In this document: in pieces, positions 1-5,496 of the stretch
Numbering within the stretch: the first letter of the stretch is position 1
Layout of the letters: each line of letters begins with the position of its first letter
Origin: JACKOF01 sp041571855
Lineage (GTDB): Bacteria; Pseudomonadota; Gammaproteobacteria; Pseudomonadales; Porticoccaceae
Direction of reading: 5' to 3'
Length of the DNA: 5,496 nt
Assembly (NCBI GenBank): GCA_041571855.1
Contig: JBFFTH010000133.1
Span: forward strand, 1-5,496
Made by a program: the position numbers and the translations under genes
The notes under the pieces: model-generated
Databases searched by the model: none
Told to the model about the DNA's origin: nothing
The model's input: the letters and a program-made list of their open reading frames with translations, nothing else

Positions 1-300
1 ATCTGCCCTATCGATATTGGCGATCTGGTGGAGGTGCAATGCCAGATTGTCCACACAACAAATTCAAGCATGCATATCTCAGTAGATGTCTATCGGCGCT
101 GCCCGAGGGAGCAGCAGCGCGAGAAAGCCACCCACTGCGTTATTATTTTTGTCGCAGTCGACGAAGAGGGCAATAAGGTCAAGGTGCCCAAGTGGACGCC
201 GGTAACCGAGCAGGATATTGCCCTGGAGCAACATGCAATCAAGCTGATGGAACTGCGCAGGGCTGTGGATGAAGAAATGAAGGCCTATTTTCAGGATTAA
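1..300 (+). CDS. acyl-CoA thioesterase, hotdog fold (C-terminal part, 5' end outside window)
   Basis: The frame is open from base 1 (Ile-Cys-Pro-Ile-Asp-Ile-Gly-Asp-Leu) to a TAA stop at 298-300, so the gene starts upstream and about 99 residues are visible. The visible part matches the second half of a 4HBT/YciA-type domain: a GDLVEV strand, a strand around HISVDVY, then IIFVAVDEEGN followed by a proline/tryptophan turn (VPKWTP). A charged helical tail closes the protein. Proteins of this family hydrolyse acyl-CoA thioesters to free fatty acid and CoA in the cytosol, usually as hexamers. The catalytic Asp/Asn of the family lies in the missing N-terminal half, so activity and chain-length preference cannot be judged. 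The GTG at 28 is internal, since homology-like sequence continues upstream of it. The family call is firm; the exact subgroup is not. Confidence 0.8.
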   Translation: MCPIDIGDLVEVQCQIVHTTNSSMHISVDVYRRCPREQQREKATHCVIIFVAVDEEGNKVKVPKWTPVTEQDIALEQHAIKLMELRRAVDEEMKAYFQD

Positions 301-309
301 CTATCAGGT

Positions 310-338
310 GCTGTGCCAGAAGCACGGCTTGGCTGTTT
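310..338 (+). terminator. possible rho-independent terminator after the thioesterase gene
   Basis: Nine bases after the stop codon, GCTGTGC (310-316) and GCACGGC (322-328) form a 7-bp stem with one G-U pair and a 5-base loop. The following bases are only moderately T-rich (TTGGCTGTTT), so termination may be weak. The position right after a stop and ahead of a convergent gene supports the call. Confidence 0.4.
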
Positions 339-433
339 GATCGGCTCTCGGGCAGTGAATCGATCGTGGCTGAGGTCAACCCTTTCGCTGCCCACGTTGT
401 CGATATCCACTTGATATTCTGCAGCAATGCCCG

Positions 434-463
434 CTGCCAGTGAACCGTATCTTCGCTAGGCAG
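434..463. repeat. intergenic inverted repeat / hairpin between convergent genes
   Basis: CTGCC-AGTGAA (434-444) pairs with TTCGCT-A-GGCAG (452-463), giving 11 base pairs with one bulged A (458), one T-G pair and a 7-base loop. It lies 10 bases beyond the stop of the minus-strand GNAT gene. It pairs better as plus-strand RNA, because the T-G pair becomes an A-C mismatch on the other strand. Neither side has a real T-run: the minus-strand RNA continues as CGGGCATTGC. It could be a mRNA 3'-end stabiliser or part of a convergent termination zone. A smaller alternative hairpin (GCAGC 421-425 with GCTGC 433-437) overlaps it. Confidence 0.4.
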
Positions 464-472
464 TTGAAAAGT

Positions 473-1435
473 CTAGAGATGCAACCTTCTCAGTGCCGGG
501 TCAGCCTGCCCGTGCTCCCACATGGCATCAAATTCACTGGCCAGTTCCCTGGCATCCTGCGGCGCATGGCGCACCGCGTATCCCGTCATAGTTTTTTCCT
601 CCTGCCGGTAAAGGATGCCGAGTTCATCTGACAACAGGAATTCGTTGTGCATCGTCACGGTCTTCGGGGCCAGCTTGCGAAATTCAATATGGCTTGGCAG
701 GCGCAGGCTCAGTTCATGCAGCCGGTGGGTGTTGCGGCTGACCCAGTCGCTGTCTCTCAACAGCACCTGAACACAGGCAGCGGGATGCTGGATAACAAAG
801 TTGTGGATGGCCTCGCAGAGACCTTTGTCTGCATACAGTTCAGGAAGCAGTTCTACGCTGAAAATTCGCACCTTTTTGCGGGCCTGCTCCACCAGTAGAA
901 GGGCGGCCTCGACAAAGTCATCCTGACCGCCAAGCCGTACTCGCTGCCGGGCCTCGTCATCGCTGTTCTGGCTTGAAAAGCGCTGCTGCTGCAAATGCAG
1001 AGACAGTCGCATCTTGCGGTGCTCGATGCCGCACTCACTGTACGCCGGGCCCTCTGCGATAAAGCCAAAGCCTTCGTAGAAAGGAATCGCCCCCAGCTGT
1101 GAGCTCAGGGTGAGTTCGGGAATCTTTTCGCGAATCGCATGGTTGATGATATGGCGCATGATGGCCGAACCGACGCCGCGCTCCCGCTGCTCCCTGACCA
1201 CGGCCATGCGGCCGATACAGCCGTTGGGCAGCATGCGCGCCGTGCCGATGGCGACACCGTCCTCATTGTATGCCAGCCAGTGGCTGGCAGCGGGCTCCTG
1301 ATCGTCGATTTCCTCTTCGATGGGTATGCCTTGTTCTTCAACAAAAACCCTGTAGCGGATATCGCTCAGCTGTTTTCTGGCGGCGTCCCAGGAAGTGAGT
1401 TCCACATTGATGGGAAAGTAATCTAGGCTTTTCAC
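473..1435 (-). CDS. GNAT family N-acetyltransferase with C-terminal phospholipase-D-like domain
   Basis: This is a 320-residue protein. Residues 1-145 form a GNAT domain. Its acetyl-CoA pyrophosphate loop is R84-E-R-G87-V-G89, following the beta-4 strand IGRMAVV (74-80), and the late-domain motif FYEGFGF is at 119-125. The N-terminal part (RYRVFVEEQGIP, 27-38) resembles ElaA/YjcF-like members. After a polar linker (146-163), residues 164-320 form a separate alpha/beta domain resembling one half of a PLD-like fold, known as a GNAT partner domain in gammaproteobacterial proteins. Its only HKD-like motif is H263-x-E265-x4-D270, with Glu in place of Lys. The predicted role is acetyl transfer from acetyl-CoA to an unknown small amine or protein in the cytosol. 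Translation starts at a GTG (1433-1435) preceded by AAGG; an internal GTG at codon 11 is an alternative. The stop is TAG at 473-475. The gene diverges from ggt and converges on the thioesterase gene. Confidence 0.8.
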   Translation of the reverse strand: MKSLDYFPINVELTSWDAARKQLSDIRYRVFVEEQGIPIEEEIDDQEPAASHWLAYNEDGVAIGTARMLPNGCIGRMAVVREQRERGVGSAIMRHIINHAIREKIPELTLSSQLGAIPFYEGFGFIAEGPAYSECGIEHRKMRLSLHLQQQRFSSQNSDDEARQRVRLGGQDDFVEAALLLVEQARKKVRIFSVELLPELYADKGLCEAIHNFVIQHPAACVQVLLRDSDWVSRNTHRLHELSLRLPSHIEFRKLAPKTVTMHNEFLLSDELGILYRQEEKTMTGYAVRHAPQDARELASEFDAMWEHGQADPALRRLHL

Positions 1436-1456
1436 GGATCAACCTTGGGCTGTGTT

Positions 1457-1486
1457 TAAATAACCGGAGCGCCAACTCAACGTCAA
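1457..1486 (-). promoter_or_regulatory. candidate promoter for the GNAT gene
   Basis: Read on the minus strand, TTGACG (1481-1486) matches the -35 consensus at five of six bases. An 18-base spacer separates it from TATTTA (1457-1462), a weak -10. The predicted transcript would start about 15-20 bases before the GTG at 1435. It sits inside the 65-bp gap shared with ggt. No equally good plus-strand promoter for ggt was found; TTAAAT at 1456-1461 is a possible -10 without a clear -35. Confidence 0.3.
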
Positions 1487-1500
1487 TAAAGGGCCTCGCC

Positions 1501-3252
1501 ATGCTCCGTCGCTTTCGCTTAATCATAGTATGGAATTTGCTGCTTTTGTCTAGCGCAACGCTGGCCGAGCCAAATGTCACGCCATTTCTCCAGTACAGCG
1601 ATCGTTTTCACCCGGTTGTAGCCAGAGAGGGGATGGTAGTTTCCCAGGAAGAGTTAGCCAGCGGGGTGGGGGCGAAGATCCTGTCGCAGGGCGGCAATGC
1701 CATTGACGCTGCGGTTGCAACCGGTTACGCGCTCGCGGTAACCCTGCCCCAGGCGGGTAATATTGGCGGAGGCGGGTTTATGCTGATTTATCTGGCCGAG
1801 GAAGATAAAACCATTGCTGTTGACTATCGGGAGATGGCGCCGGCCGCCGCGCACCGTGGTCTATTTTTGCAGGAGAATGGCATTGTCGATAAAAAGCTGG
1901 CCCGCTACAGCCACCGTTCTGCGGGTGTGCCCGGTACCGTTGCGGGGCTTAATCATGTACTGGAAAAGTACGGCTCCATGACCCTTGAGCAGGTGATGGC
2001 ACCTGCCATCGGGCTTGCCGAACGGGGCATCGAGGTGACCTACCCGCTCGCCTTTGCCCTTGACAATGCCAGTCAGCGACTGCGGCAAAACCCGGCGGCC
2101 AGAAAATACTTCCTCTCTGCCGACGGCACGACTCTCAAGGCCGGCAGTAACTGGCGCCAACCCGACCTGGCCAGGTCGCTGCGCCTGATTGCCGAGCAGG
2201 GCAGCGATGCCTTTTATCGGGGTGAAATCGCCCGCCAGATAGTCGAGGAAATGGTTCGCGGCAAAGGCCTGATAACCGCGGCAGACCTCGCCGGTTACCG
2301 GGTTGTTGAGCGCGATCCGGTGGTGGGAACCTATCGTGGCCACAAGGTTGCCTCCATGCCCCCACCATCCTCCGGCGGCGTGCTGCTGCTGCAGATGCTT
2401 AACATCCTCGAGGGCTGGGAGTTGACGCCACTGGGCCATAACAGTGCTGCCTACCTGCACCGCCTGGTTGAAACCATGCGGCGGGCCTATGCCGACCGCA
2501 GCGAGTATCTCGGCGATCCGGATTTCTATGCCGTGCCGGTGGCGCAATTAACCGATAAAGGCTATGCGGAGAAGCTGCGTAAACAGATCGATCTGCAGCG
2601 GGCCAGTGCCTCCGCTGAAATCAGGCCGGGCCTGAAGCTCGCGGAGGAAAGCCCCCAGACCACCCACTTTTCAGTGTGGGATAAACACGGCAATGTGGTG
2701 AGCAATACCTACACCCTGAACTTTTCATTTGGCAGTGGTATTGCCGTTGAGGGTGCGGGGTTTTTGCTCAACAACGAGATGGATGATTTCTCGGCCAAGC
2801 CGGGTGTTCCCAACAGCTATGGACTGGTCGGCAATGAGGCCAACGCCATCGCCGGCGGCAAGCGGCCCCTGTCCTCCATGAGTCCCACCATCGTCTTCAA
2901 GGATGGCAAACCGGTAATTGCCACCGGCAGTCCCGGCGGCAGCAGTATTATTACCGTGGTTCTGCAGCAATTGCTGAACCTTATCGACTTCAGGATGAAC
3001 CTGGCCGAGGCGACTGCTGCGGCGCGCATCCACCACCAGTGGCTGCCGGACCTGGCATGGCTGGAGCAGGGCGTCAGCCCGGATACCGAAACCCTGTTGC
3101 GCGAAATGGGCCACAATACAGAGCGGTCCCGGGTGCTGGGTCGCACCCAGTCGCTGGTGAAAGAGGGCGAATACCTCTATGGCGTCAGTGATTATCGCTG
3201 GCCGGGCGGGGCGGCGATTCCTCAGCGGTTGGCTGAAAATACCCCAAATTGA
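1501..3252 (+). CDS. ggt: gamma-glutamyltransferase precursor (periplasmic)
   Basis: This N-terminal nucleophile hydrolase cleaves gamma-glutamyl bonds, above all in glutathione, and transfers the glutamyl group to water or an amino acceptor. The 583-residue product matches the usual family length. Residues 1-22 are a signal peptide (Arg-rich start, hydrophobic core, T-L-A before Glu23), so it should act in the periplasm. The precursor should self-cleave before T387 of the TTHFSV motif into a large and a small subunit. Aligning by eye to E. coli GGT, the key residues are present: R110 (E. coli R114), T387 (T391), T405 (T409), N407 (N411), D429 (D433), S458-S459 (S462-S463) and the oxyanion glycines G479-G480. 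E426 replaces E. coli Q430. The lid loop (AKPGVPNSYGLVG, 432-444) is present. The C-terminus reads SDYR rather than the common SDPR. The ATG at 1501 is preceded by AAAGGG (1488-1493) at good spacing. The gene appears to be monocistronic. Confidence 0.96.
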   Translation: MLRRFRLIIVWNLLLLSSATLAEPNVTPFLQYSDRFHPVVAREGMVVSQEELASGVGAKILSQGGNAIDAAVATGYALAVTLPQAGNIGGGGFMLIYLAEEDKTIAVDYREMAPAAAHRGLFLQENGIVDKKLARYSHRSAGVPGTVAGLNHVLEKYGSMTLEQVMAPAIGLAERGIEVTYPLAFALDNASQRLRQNPAARKYFLSADGTTLKAGSNWRQPDLARSLRLIAEQGSDAFYRGEIARQIVEEMVRGKGLITAADLAGYRVVERDPVVGTYRGHKVASMPPPSSGGVLLLQMLNILEGWELTPLGHNSAAYLHRLVETMRRAYADRSEYLGDPDFYAVPVAQLTDKGYAEKLRKQIDLQRASASAEIRPGLKLAEESPQTTHFSVWDKHGNVVSNTYTLNFSFGSGIAVEGAGFLLNNEMDDFSAKPGVPNSYGLVGNEANAIAGGKRPLSSMSPTIVFKDGKPVIATGSPGGSSIITVVLQQLLNLIDFRMNLAEATAAARIHHQWLPDLAWLEQGVSPDTETLLREMGHNTERSRVLGRTQSLVKEGEYLYGVSDYRWPGGAAIPQRLAENTPN

Positions 3253-3377
3253 GTGCCTCAGGCAGCGCTTCCCGCTCCTGTGCGAACCGCTTTCCTGCTG
3301 CCAACCAGCGGCGTCGGGCGGCAAACCCAGCTCAGTGTGATATTGCGCTGATAACGCACCGGATGTTTCCGATCATT
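3253..3377. other. convergent intergenic gap with no clear terminator
   Basis: This 125-bp stretch separates the ends of ggt and the minus-strand hydroxylase gene. GGCAGC (3261-3266) and GCTGCC (3297-3302) are complementary but 30 bases apart, with no T-run behind them. I see no canonical rho-independent terminator and no small gene. Termination may be Rho-dependent, or convergent transcription may be resolved another way. Confidence 0.5.
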
Positions 3378-4163
3378 TCAGGCATCCCTTCGCTTCATTC
3401 CAGTAACGACCTTTATTCCTTTAAGCCAGGCCCCCAGTTGGTGAAACTGGATGGTAAGCGGGTTGTTGCTCTGGAATCCCCTAACGCCATACAAGCTGGC
3501 TTCTTCCTCAGCCTGATAGGTACCGAACAGCCGGTCCCAGAGGATCAGTGCCCCGGCGTAGTTTTTATTGCGGTAGTGGTCGTTCTGGCCATGGTGCACC
3601 CGGTGGGCAGAGGGGGTGTTGAGTAGCACACCTTCAAACCAGCCCAGTTTGCCGACGGCTTCGGTGTGCAGAAAAAACTGGTAGAAAAGACCGATACCCA
3701 GCGAGGCAAAAACCCAGACAGGCGGCATGCCGAGGAAAATCAGCGGCATGAAAAAGAGCGGGGTAACAAAGCGTGCGATCCAGTTCAGGCGCACGGCCGA
3801 GGTCAGGTTCATCCGGCGGCTGGAGTGATGGGTGTGATGCATGGTCCACAGGATTGGCCATTCGTGGGTAAAGCGGTGGTACCAGTAATAGGCCAGGTCG
3901 GTGGCGATAAATGTCAGCGCGAACGTCCAGGGCGTTGGCGGCAGTGAGAAAAACTGCAAGGGTTGTAACAGCGTATAGACGTAGGCAATCCAGGCAAAAG
4001 TGACTGGGCGCATCAGCACATGGACAGCATAGATGCCGATATTGCTCGCCGACTCTTTCAGGTCGTAGATGGGCTTGTTGCGCAGTTTCGCCCAGCCAAA
4101 CTCCCAGATTACGCAGAGCGCAAACACAAACAGGAAAATAACCGCAATCTTCTCGACCATCAC
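3378..4163 (-). CDS. fatty acid hydroxylase / sterol desaturase family membrane protein
   Basis: This 261-residue integral membrane protein belongs to the non-haem di-iron hydroxylase superfamily (PF04116 type), which hydroxylates or desaturates lipids using O2. The histidine boxes that bind the two irons are all visible: HRFTH (96-100), HHTHH (109-113), a lone H166 in FFLHTE, and HRVHH (187-191), followed by the usual NKNYAGALILWDRLFGTY stretch. Hydrophobic segments lie around residues 5-20, 42-66, 76-93 and 132-165. The substrate cannot be read from sequence; relatives act on fatty acids, sterols, carotenoids or ether lipids. Translation can start at the GTG at 4161-4163 or at the ATG immediately after it (4158-4160). 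An in-frame TAA lies just upstream of the GTG and excludes earlier starts. The ribosome site is unclear: GGGG is 10 bases and GGAG 16 bases before the GTG. The gene diverges from the emrA-like gene and may share its control region. Confidence 0.88.
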   Translation of the reverse strand: MMVEKIAVIFLFVFALCVIWEFGWAKLRNKPIYDLKESASNIGIYAVHVLMRPVTFAWIAYVYTLLQPLQFFSLPPTPWTFALTFIATDLAYYWYHRFTHEWPILWTMHHTHHSSRRMNLTSAVRLNWIARFVTPLFFMPLIFLGMPPVWVFASLGIGLFYQFFLHTEAVGKLGWFEGVLLNTPSAHRVHHGQNDHYRNKNYAGALILWDRLFGTYQAEEEASLYGVRGFQSNNPLTIQFHQLGAWLKGIKVVTGMKRRDA

Positions 4164-4239
4164 GTGAGATTAGCCCCGGCTCCTGTGTTGCGCAAGTCGA
4201 GATGGATGATTTGCATGCCAAAGCTGCCGCCTGTCCGAA

Positions 4240-4262
4240 ATCGGTAGATTACAATCTCCGAT
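4240..4262. promoter_or_regulatory. inverted repeat in the divergent control region (possible second operator)
   Basis: ATCGG-T-AGATT (4240-4250) and AATCT-CCGAT (4253-4262) are inverted copies separated by AC. All ten bases of the right arm pair, and the left arm has one extra T (4245). It lies just upstream of the MarR-type palindrome and would cover the -35 region of the emrA-like gene. It could be a regulator site or an RNA hairpin on the divergent transcript. No specific protein is recognised. Confidence 0.4.
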
Positions 4263-4267
4263 TATCC

Positions 4268-4273
4268 TATAGT
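4268..4273 (+). promoter_or_regulatory. candidate -10 element of the efflux operon
   Basis: TATAGT matches the sigma-70 -10 consensus at five of six bases. The base positions 17 bp upstream (TAGATT, 4245-4250) form only a weak -35, as often seen at activated or tightly repressed promoters. Transcription would begin near 4279-4281, inside the palindrome at 4269-4288, leaving a leader of about 22 bases before the ATG at 4303. Confidence 0.45.
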
Positions 4274-4288
4274 TGATGAGTCAACTAT
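4269..4288. promoter_or_regulatory. MarR-family-type operator palindrome
   Basis: ATAGTTGATGAGTCAACTAT is a perfect 8-bp inverted repeat around a 4-bp centre. The TTGA-N4-TCAA core with AT-rich flanks is the style of site bound by MarR/SlyA-family dimers, which commonly repress emrAB-type efflux operons. It overlaps the likely -10 and start of transcription, so a bound protein would block RNA polymerase. Release by a small phenolic or lipophilic ligand would be expected from the family. No regulator gene is visible within the window. Confidence 0.65.
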
Positions 4289-4302
4289 TATGTGGTGTAG
4301 CA

Positions 4303-5445
4303 ATGGCGGAAGAGGACAGGCGCGGTAAAAAATTAATCATTTTCGGTTTTCTGCTGTTGCTGGCGGGCGGCGGTTGGTATCTGTGGGAACAACTCTACGG
4401 TCAGTGGTATGTGTCAACGGAAAATGCCTCCCTGGCCGGCAACATGGTGCAGGTGAGCGCTCAGGTAGGTGGTACGGTAACGGCCATTTATACCGAGCAG
4501 TCAGATCGGGTGAAGGCCGGGCAGGTGCTGGTGGAACTGCTGCGCACCGATGCCGAGATTGCCCTGCAAAGCGCGGTGCAGGAGCTGGCGCTGGCTGTGC
4601 GTGAAGTGAATGCGCTGGCTGAGAGGGTAAAGGGCTACAGGGCAGATGTCGCCCTGAAACAGGTAACGCTGAAAAATGCCAGTGACGAATACCAGCGGCG
4701 GCAGACACTCTACCAGCGCAAGCTGATAGCGACCGAGGTGCTGAGTGAGAGCCAGACCCGCTATGAAGAGTTGAAAAGAGCACTGGAGCTGACCAACAGC
4801 AAATTGGCAGAGGCGCAGTTGCGGTTGGGCAACCAGGAAACTATTCATCATCCCAAGGTGTTGAAGGCGTCAGCAAATGTGAGAAAAGCCTATACCGAGC
4901 TGCATCGTCACCGGGTGATCTCTGCTGTCGATGGTATTGTCGCCCGCCGCACCGTGCAGGTGGGACAGCGGGTTGAGGTGGGCAAGCCATTGTTTACCAT
5001 CGTTGACCTGAATGATGTCTGGGTGGAGGCCAACTTCAAGGAAAACCAGCTTCGCAACTTGCGCCTGGGACAGCCGGTGGAGATGACCTCGGATATGCAC
5101 GGGGACAAGGTGGTCTATCGCGGAGAAATTGTTGGTTCTGCCATGGGCACCGGGGCAATGTTTTCCCTCCTGCCGCCGCAGAACGCGACCGGCAATTGGA
5201 TCAAGATAGTGCAGCGGGTGCCCGTGCGTATTCGCCTGACCGGTGACACCATTCTCAGGCACAGGCTGCCCATCGGCGCATCGCTGGAGGTGACTGTCGA
5301 CACCCGCAACCGCGATGGCAAGGGGATAGAGTCGCTGCCAAGCGAAACCTCGGTAGCGAAAACCAATATCTACGCGGAGCTGGATGAAGAGGGCGCTCGG
5401 CTTGCCGAGCAGATCATCAGGGAAAACCTACCCCAGTCGAAATGA
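4303..5445 (+). CDS. emrA: EmrA-type membrane fusion protein (HlyD family efflux adaptor)
   Basis: This periplasmic adaptor links an inner-membrane MFS pump to an outer-membrane channel for drug export. Counted from the ATG at 4303 it has 380 residues. A short charged cytosolic tail leads into one membrane helix (about residues 10-28). The first half of the lipoyl-like domain follows (42-85, SAQVGGTVTAIY...VKAGQVLVEL), then a long charged coiled-coil hairpin (about 86-200). The second lipoyl half (201-235) is followed by a beta-barrel that carries the EmrA signature GTGAMFSLLPPQNATGNW (282-299) and VQRVPVRI (303-310). The frame can be extended to a TTG at 4273 or an ATG at 4276. Both lie inside the operator palindrome and before the expected transcript start, so 4303 is preferred, although its ribosome site (TGGTG) is weak. 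The stop overlaps the start of the next gene by ATGA. Confidence 0.9.
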   Translation: MAEEDRRGKKLIIFGFLLLLAGGGWYLWEQLYGQWYVSTENASLAGNMVQVSAQVGGTVTAIYTEQSDRVKAGQVLVELLRTDAEIALQSAVQELALAVREVNALAERVKGYRADVALKQVTLKNASDEYQRRQTLYQRKLIATEVLSESQTRYEELKRALELTNSKLAEAQLRLGNQETIHHPKVLKASANVRKAYTELHRHRVISAVDGIVARRTVQVGQRVEVGKPLFTIVDLNDVWVEANFKENQLRNLRLGQPVEMTSDMHGDKVVYRGEIVGSAMGTGAMFSLLPPQNATGNWIKIVQRVPVRIRLTGDTILRHRLPIGASLEVTVDTRNRDGKGIESLPSETSVAKTNIYAELDEEGARLAEQIIRENLPQSK

Positions 5446-5496
5446 ACGCCCTGCCTGCTGACCGGTTAACAGGTGCACCGCTGGTTCTCACCCTCG
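5442..5496 (+). CDS. emrB: start of EmrB-type MFS efflux pump (3' end outside window)
   Basis: An ATG at 5442-5444 overlaps the TGA of the emrA-like gene (ATGA) and opens a frame that runs to the window end. It encodes 18 residues, MNALPADRLTGAPLVLTL. A short polar N-terminus followed by L-T-G-x-P-L-V-L and the start of a hydrophobic helix is typical of DHA2-family (EmrB) transporters, which are nearly always encoded directly after EmrA. The nearest Shine-Dalgarno-like bases (AGGGA at 5419-5423) are too far away, so translational coupling to emrA is likely. The identity rests mainly on context because so little is visible. Confidence 0.7.
   Translation, partial: MNALPADRLTGAPLVLTL

Noticed and set aside
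1105..1426. Open frames on both strands inside the GNAT domain
   Set aside because: The GNAT reading frame carries the conserved acetyl-CoA loop. The others have shadow-like Arg/Ala/Ser or Asp/Gly composition.
1861..2547. Minus-strand open frame of 228 codons inside ggt
   Set aside because: It lies wholly opposite the well-supported ggt gene, resembles no family, and is rich in His, Gly and Gln as expected for an antisense shadow of a GC-rich gene.
3261..3302. GGCAGC / GCTGCC pair as a terminator for ggt
   Set aside because: The arms are only 6 bp, the loop is 30 bases and no T-run follows.
2725..3324. Minus-strand open frame of 199 codons across the end of ggt
   Set aside because: It is antisense to the most conserved part of ggt (small subunit), has low-complexity Ala/Gly/Gln content and no recognisable motif.
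3336..3360. Possible dyad GTGATATT / GTTATC-type around GCGCTG in the convergent gap
   Set aside because: The arms pair only at the outer three bases and then fall out of register.
3634..4221. Minus-strand open frame of 195 codons overlapping the hydroxylase gene
   Set aside because: It is a second frame on the same strand as the hydroxylase, whose histidine boxes are intact in the other frame. The product has no family features.
4210..4222. TTTG-N5-CAAA dyad in the hydroxylase/emrA gap, containing the GCATGC palindrome
   Set aside because: Four-base half-sites are too short to separate from chance, and there is no promoter element aligned with them.

Overview
The window reads as ordinary chromosomal DNA from a Gammaproteobacterium. 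The gamma-glutamyltransferase is close to the E. coli enzyme along its whole small subunit, and the efflux adaptor carries the E. coli EmrA signature. The mixed complement (acyl-CoA thioesterase, GNAT plus C-terminal domain, fatty-acid-hydroxylase-family membrane protein) fits an aerobic, perhaps marine, lineage such as Cellvibrionales or relatives. That lineage guess is inference only. No mobile elements, CRISPR arrays, tRNA or rRNA genes were seen.

Layout, left to right. (1) 1-300 (+): the 3' end of a hotdog-fold acyl-CoA thioesterase, cut by the window start. (2) 301-472: a gap between convergent genes with a terminator-like hairpin just after the thioesterase and a second, longer hairpin near the end of the next gene. 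(3) 473-1435 (-): a two-domain protein with an N-terminal GNAT acetyltransferase and a C-terminal phospholipase-D-like domain whose single HKD-like motif has lost its lysine. (4) 1436-1500: a 65-bp divergent promoter region. (5) 1501-3252 (+): a complete, exported gamma-glutamyltransferase with all catalytic residues I could map. (6) 3253-3377: a short convergent gap with no convincing terminator. (7) 3378-4163 (-): a membrane fatty acid hydroxylase/sterol desaturase family protein with the full set of histidine boxes. (8) 4164-4302: a divergent control region with a 20-bp palindrome of MarR-operator type lying on a likely -10 element, plus a second inverted repeat next to it. (9) 4303-5445 (+): an EmrA-type membrane fusion protein. 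(10) 5442-5496 (+): the first 18 codons of the next gene, overlapping by ATGA and probably the EmrB-type MFS pump.

How they work together: the right end is an emrAB-like drug-efflux operon, probably repressed by a MarR-family protein that is not encoded in this window. The operator sits in the intergenic region shared with the divergent lipid hydroxylase, so both could respond to the same signal. The gamma-glutamyltransferase would act in the periplasm on glutathione and other gamma-glutamyl compounds. The GNAT gene diverges from it, and nothing in the sequence proves a functional link. I found no clear new system. The most interesting points are the control region at 4240-4288 and the degenerate HKD motif in the GNAT fusion.
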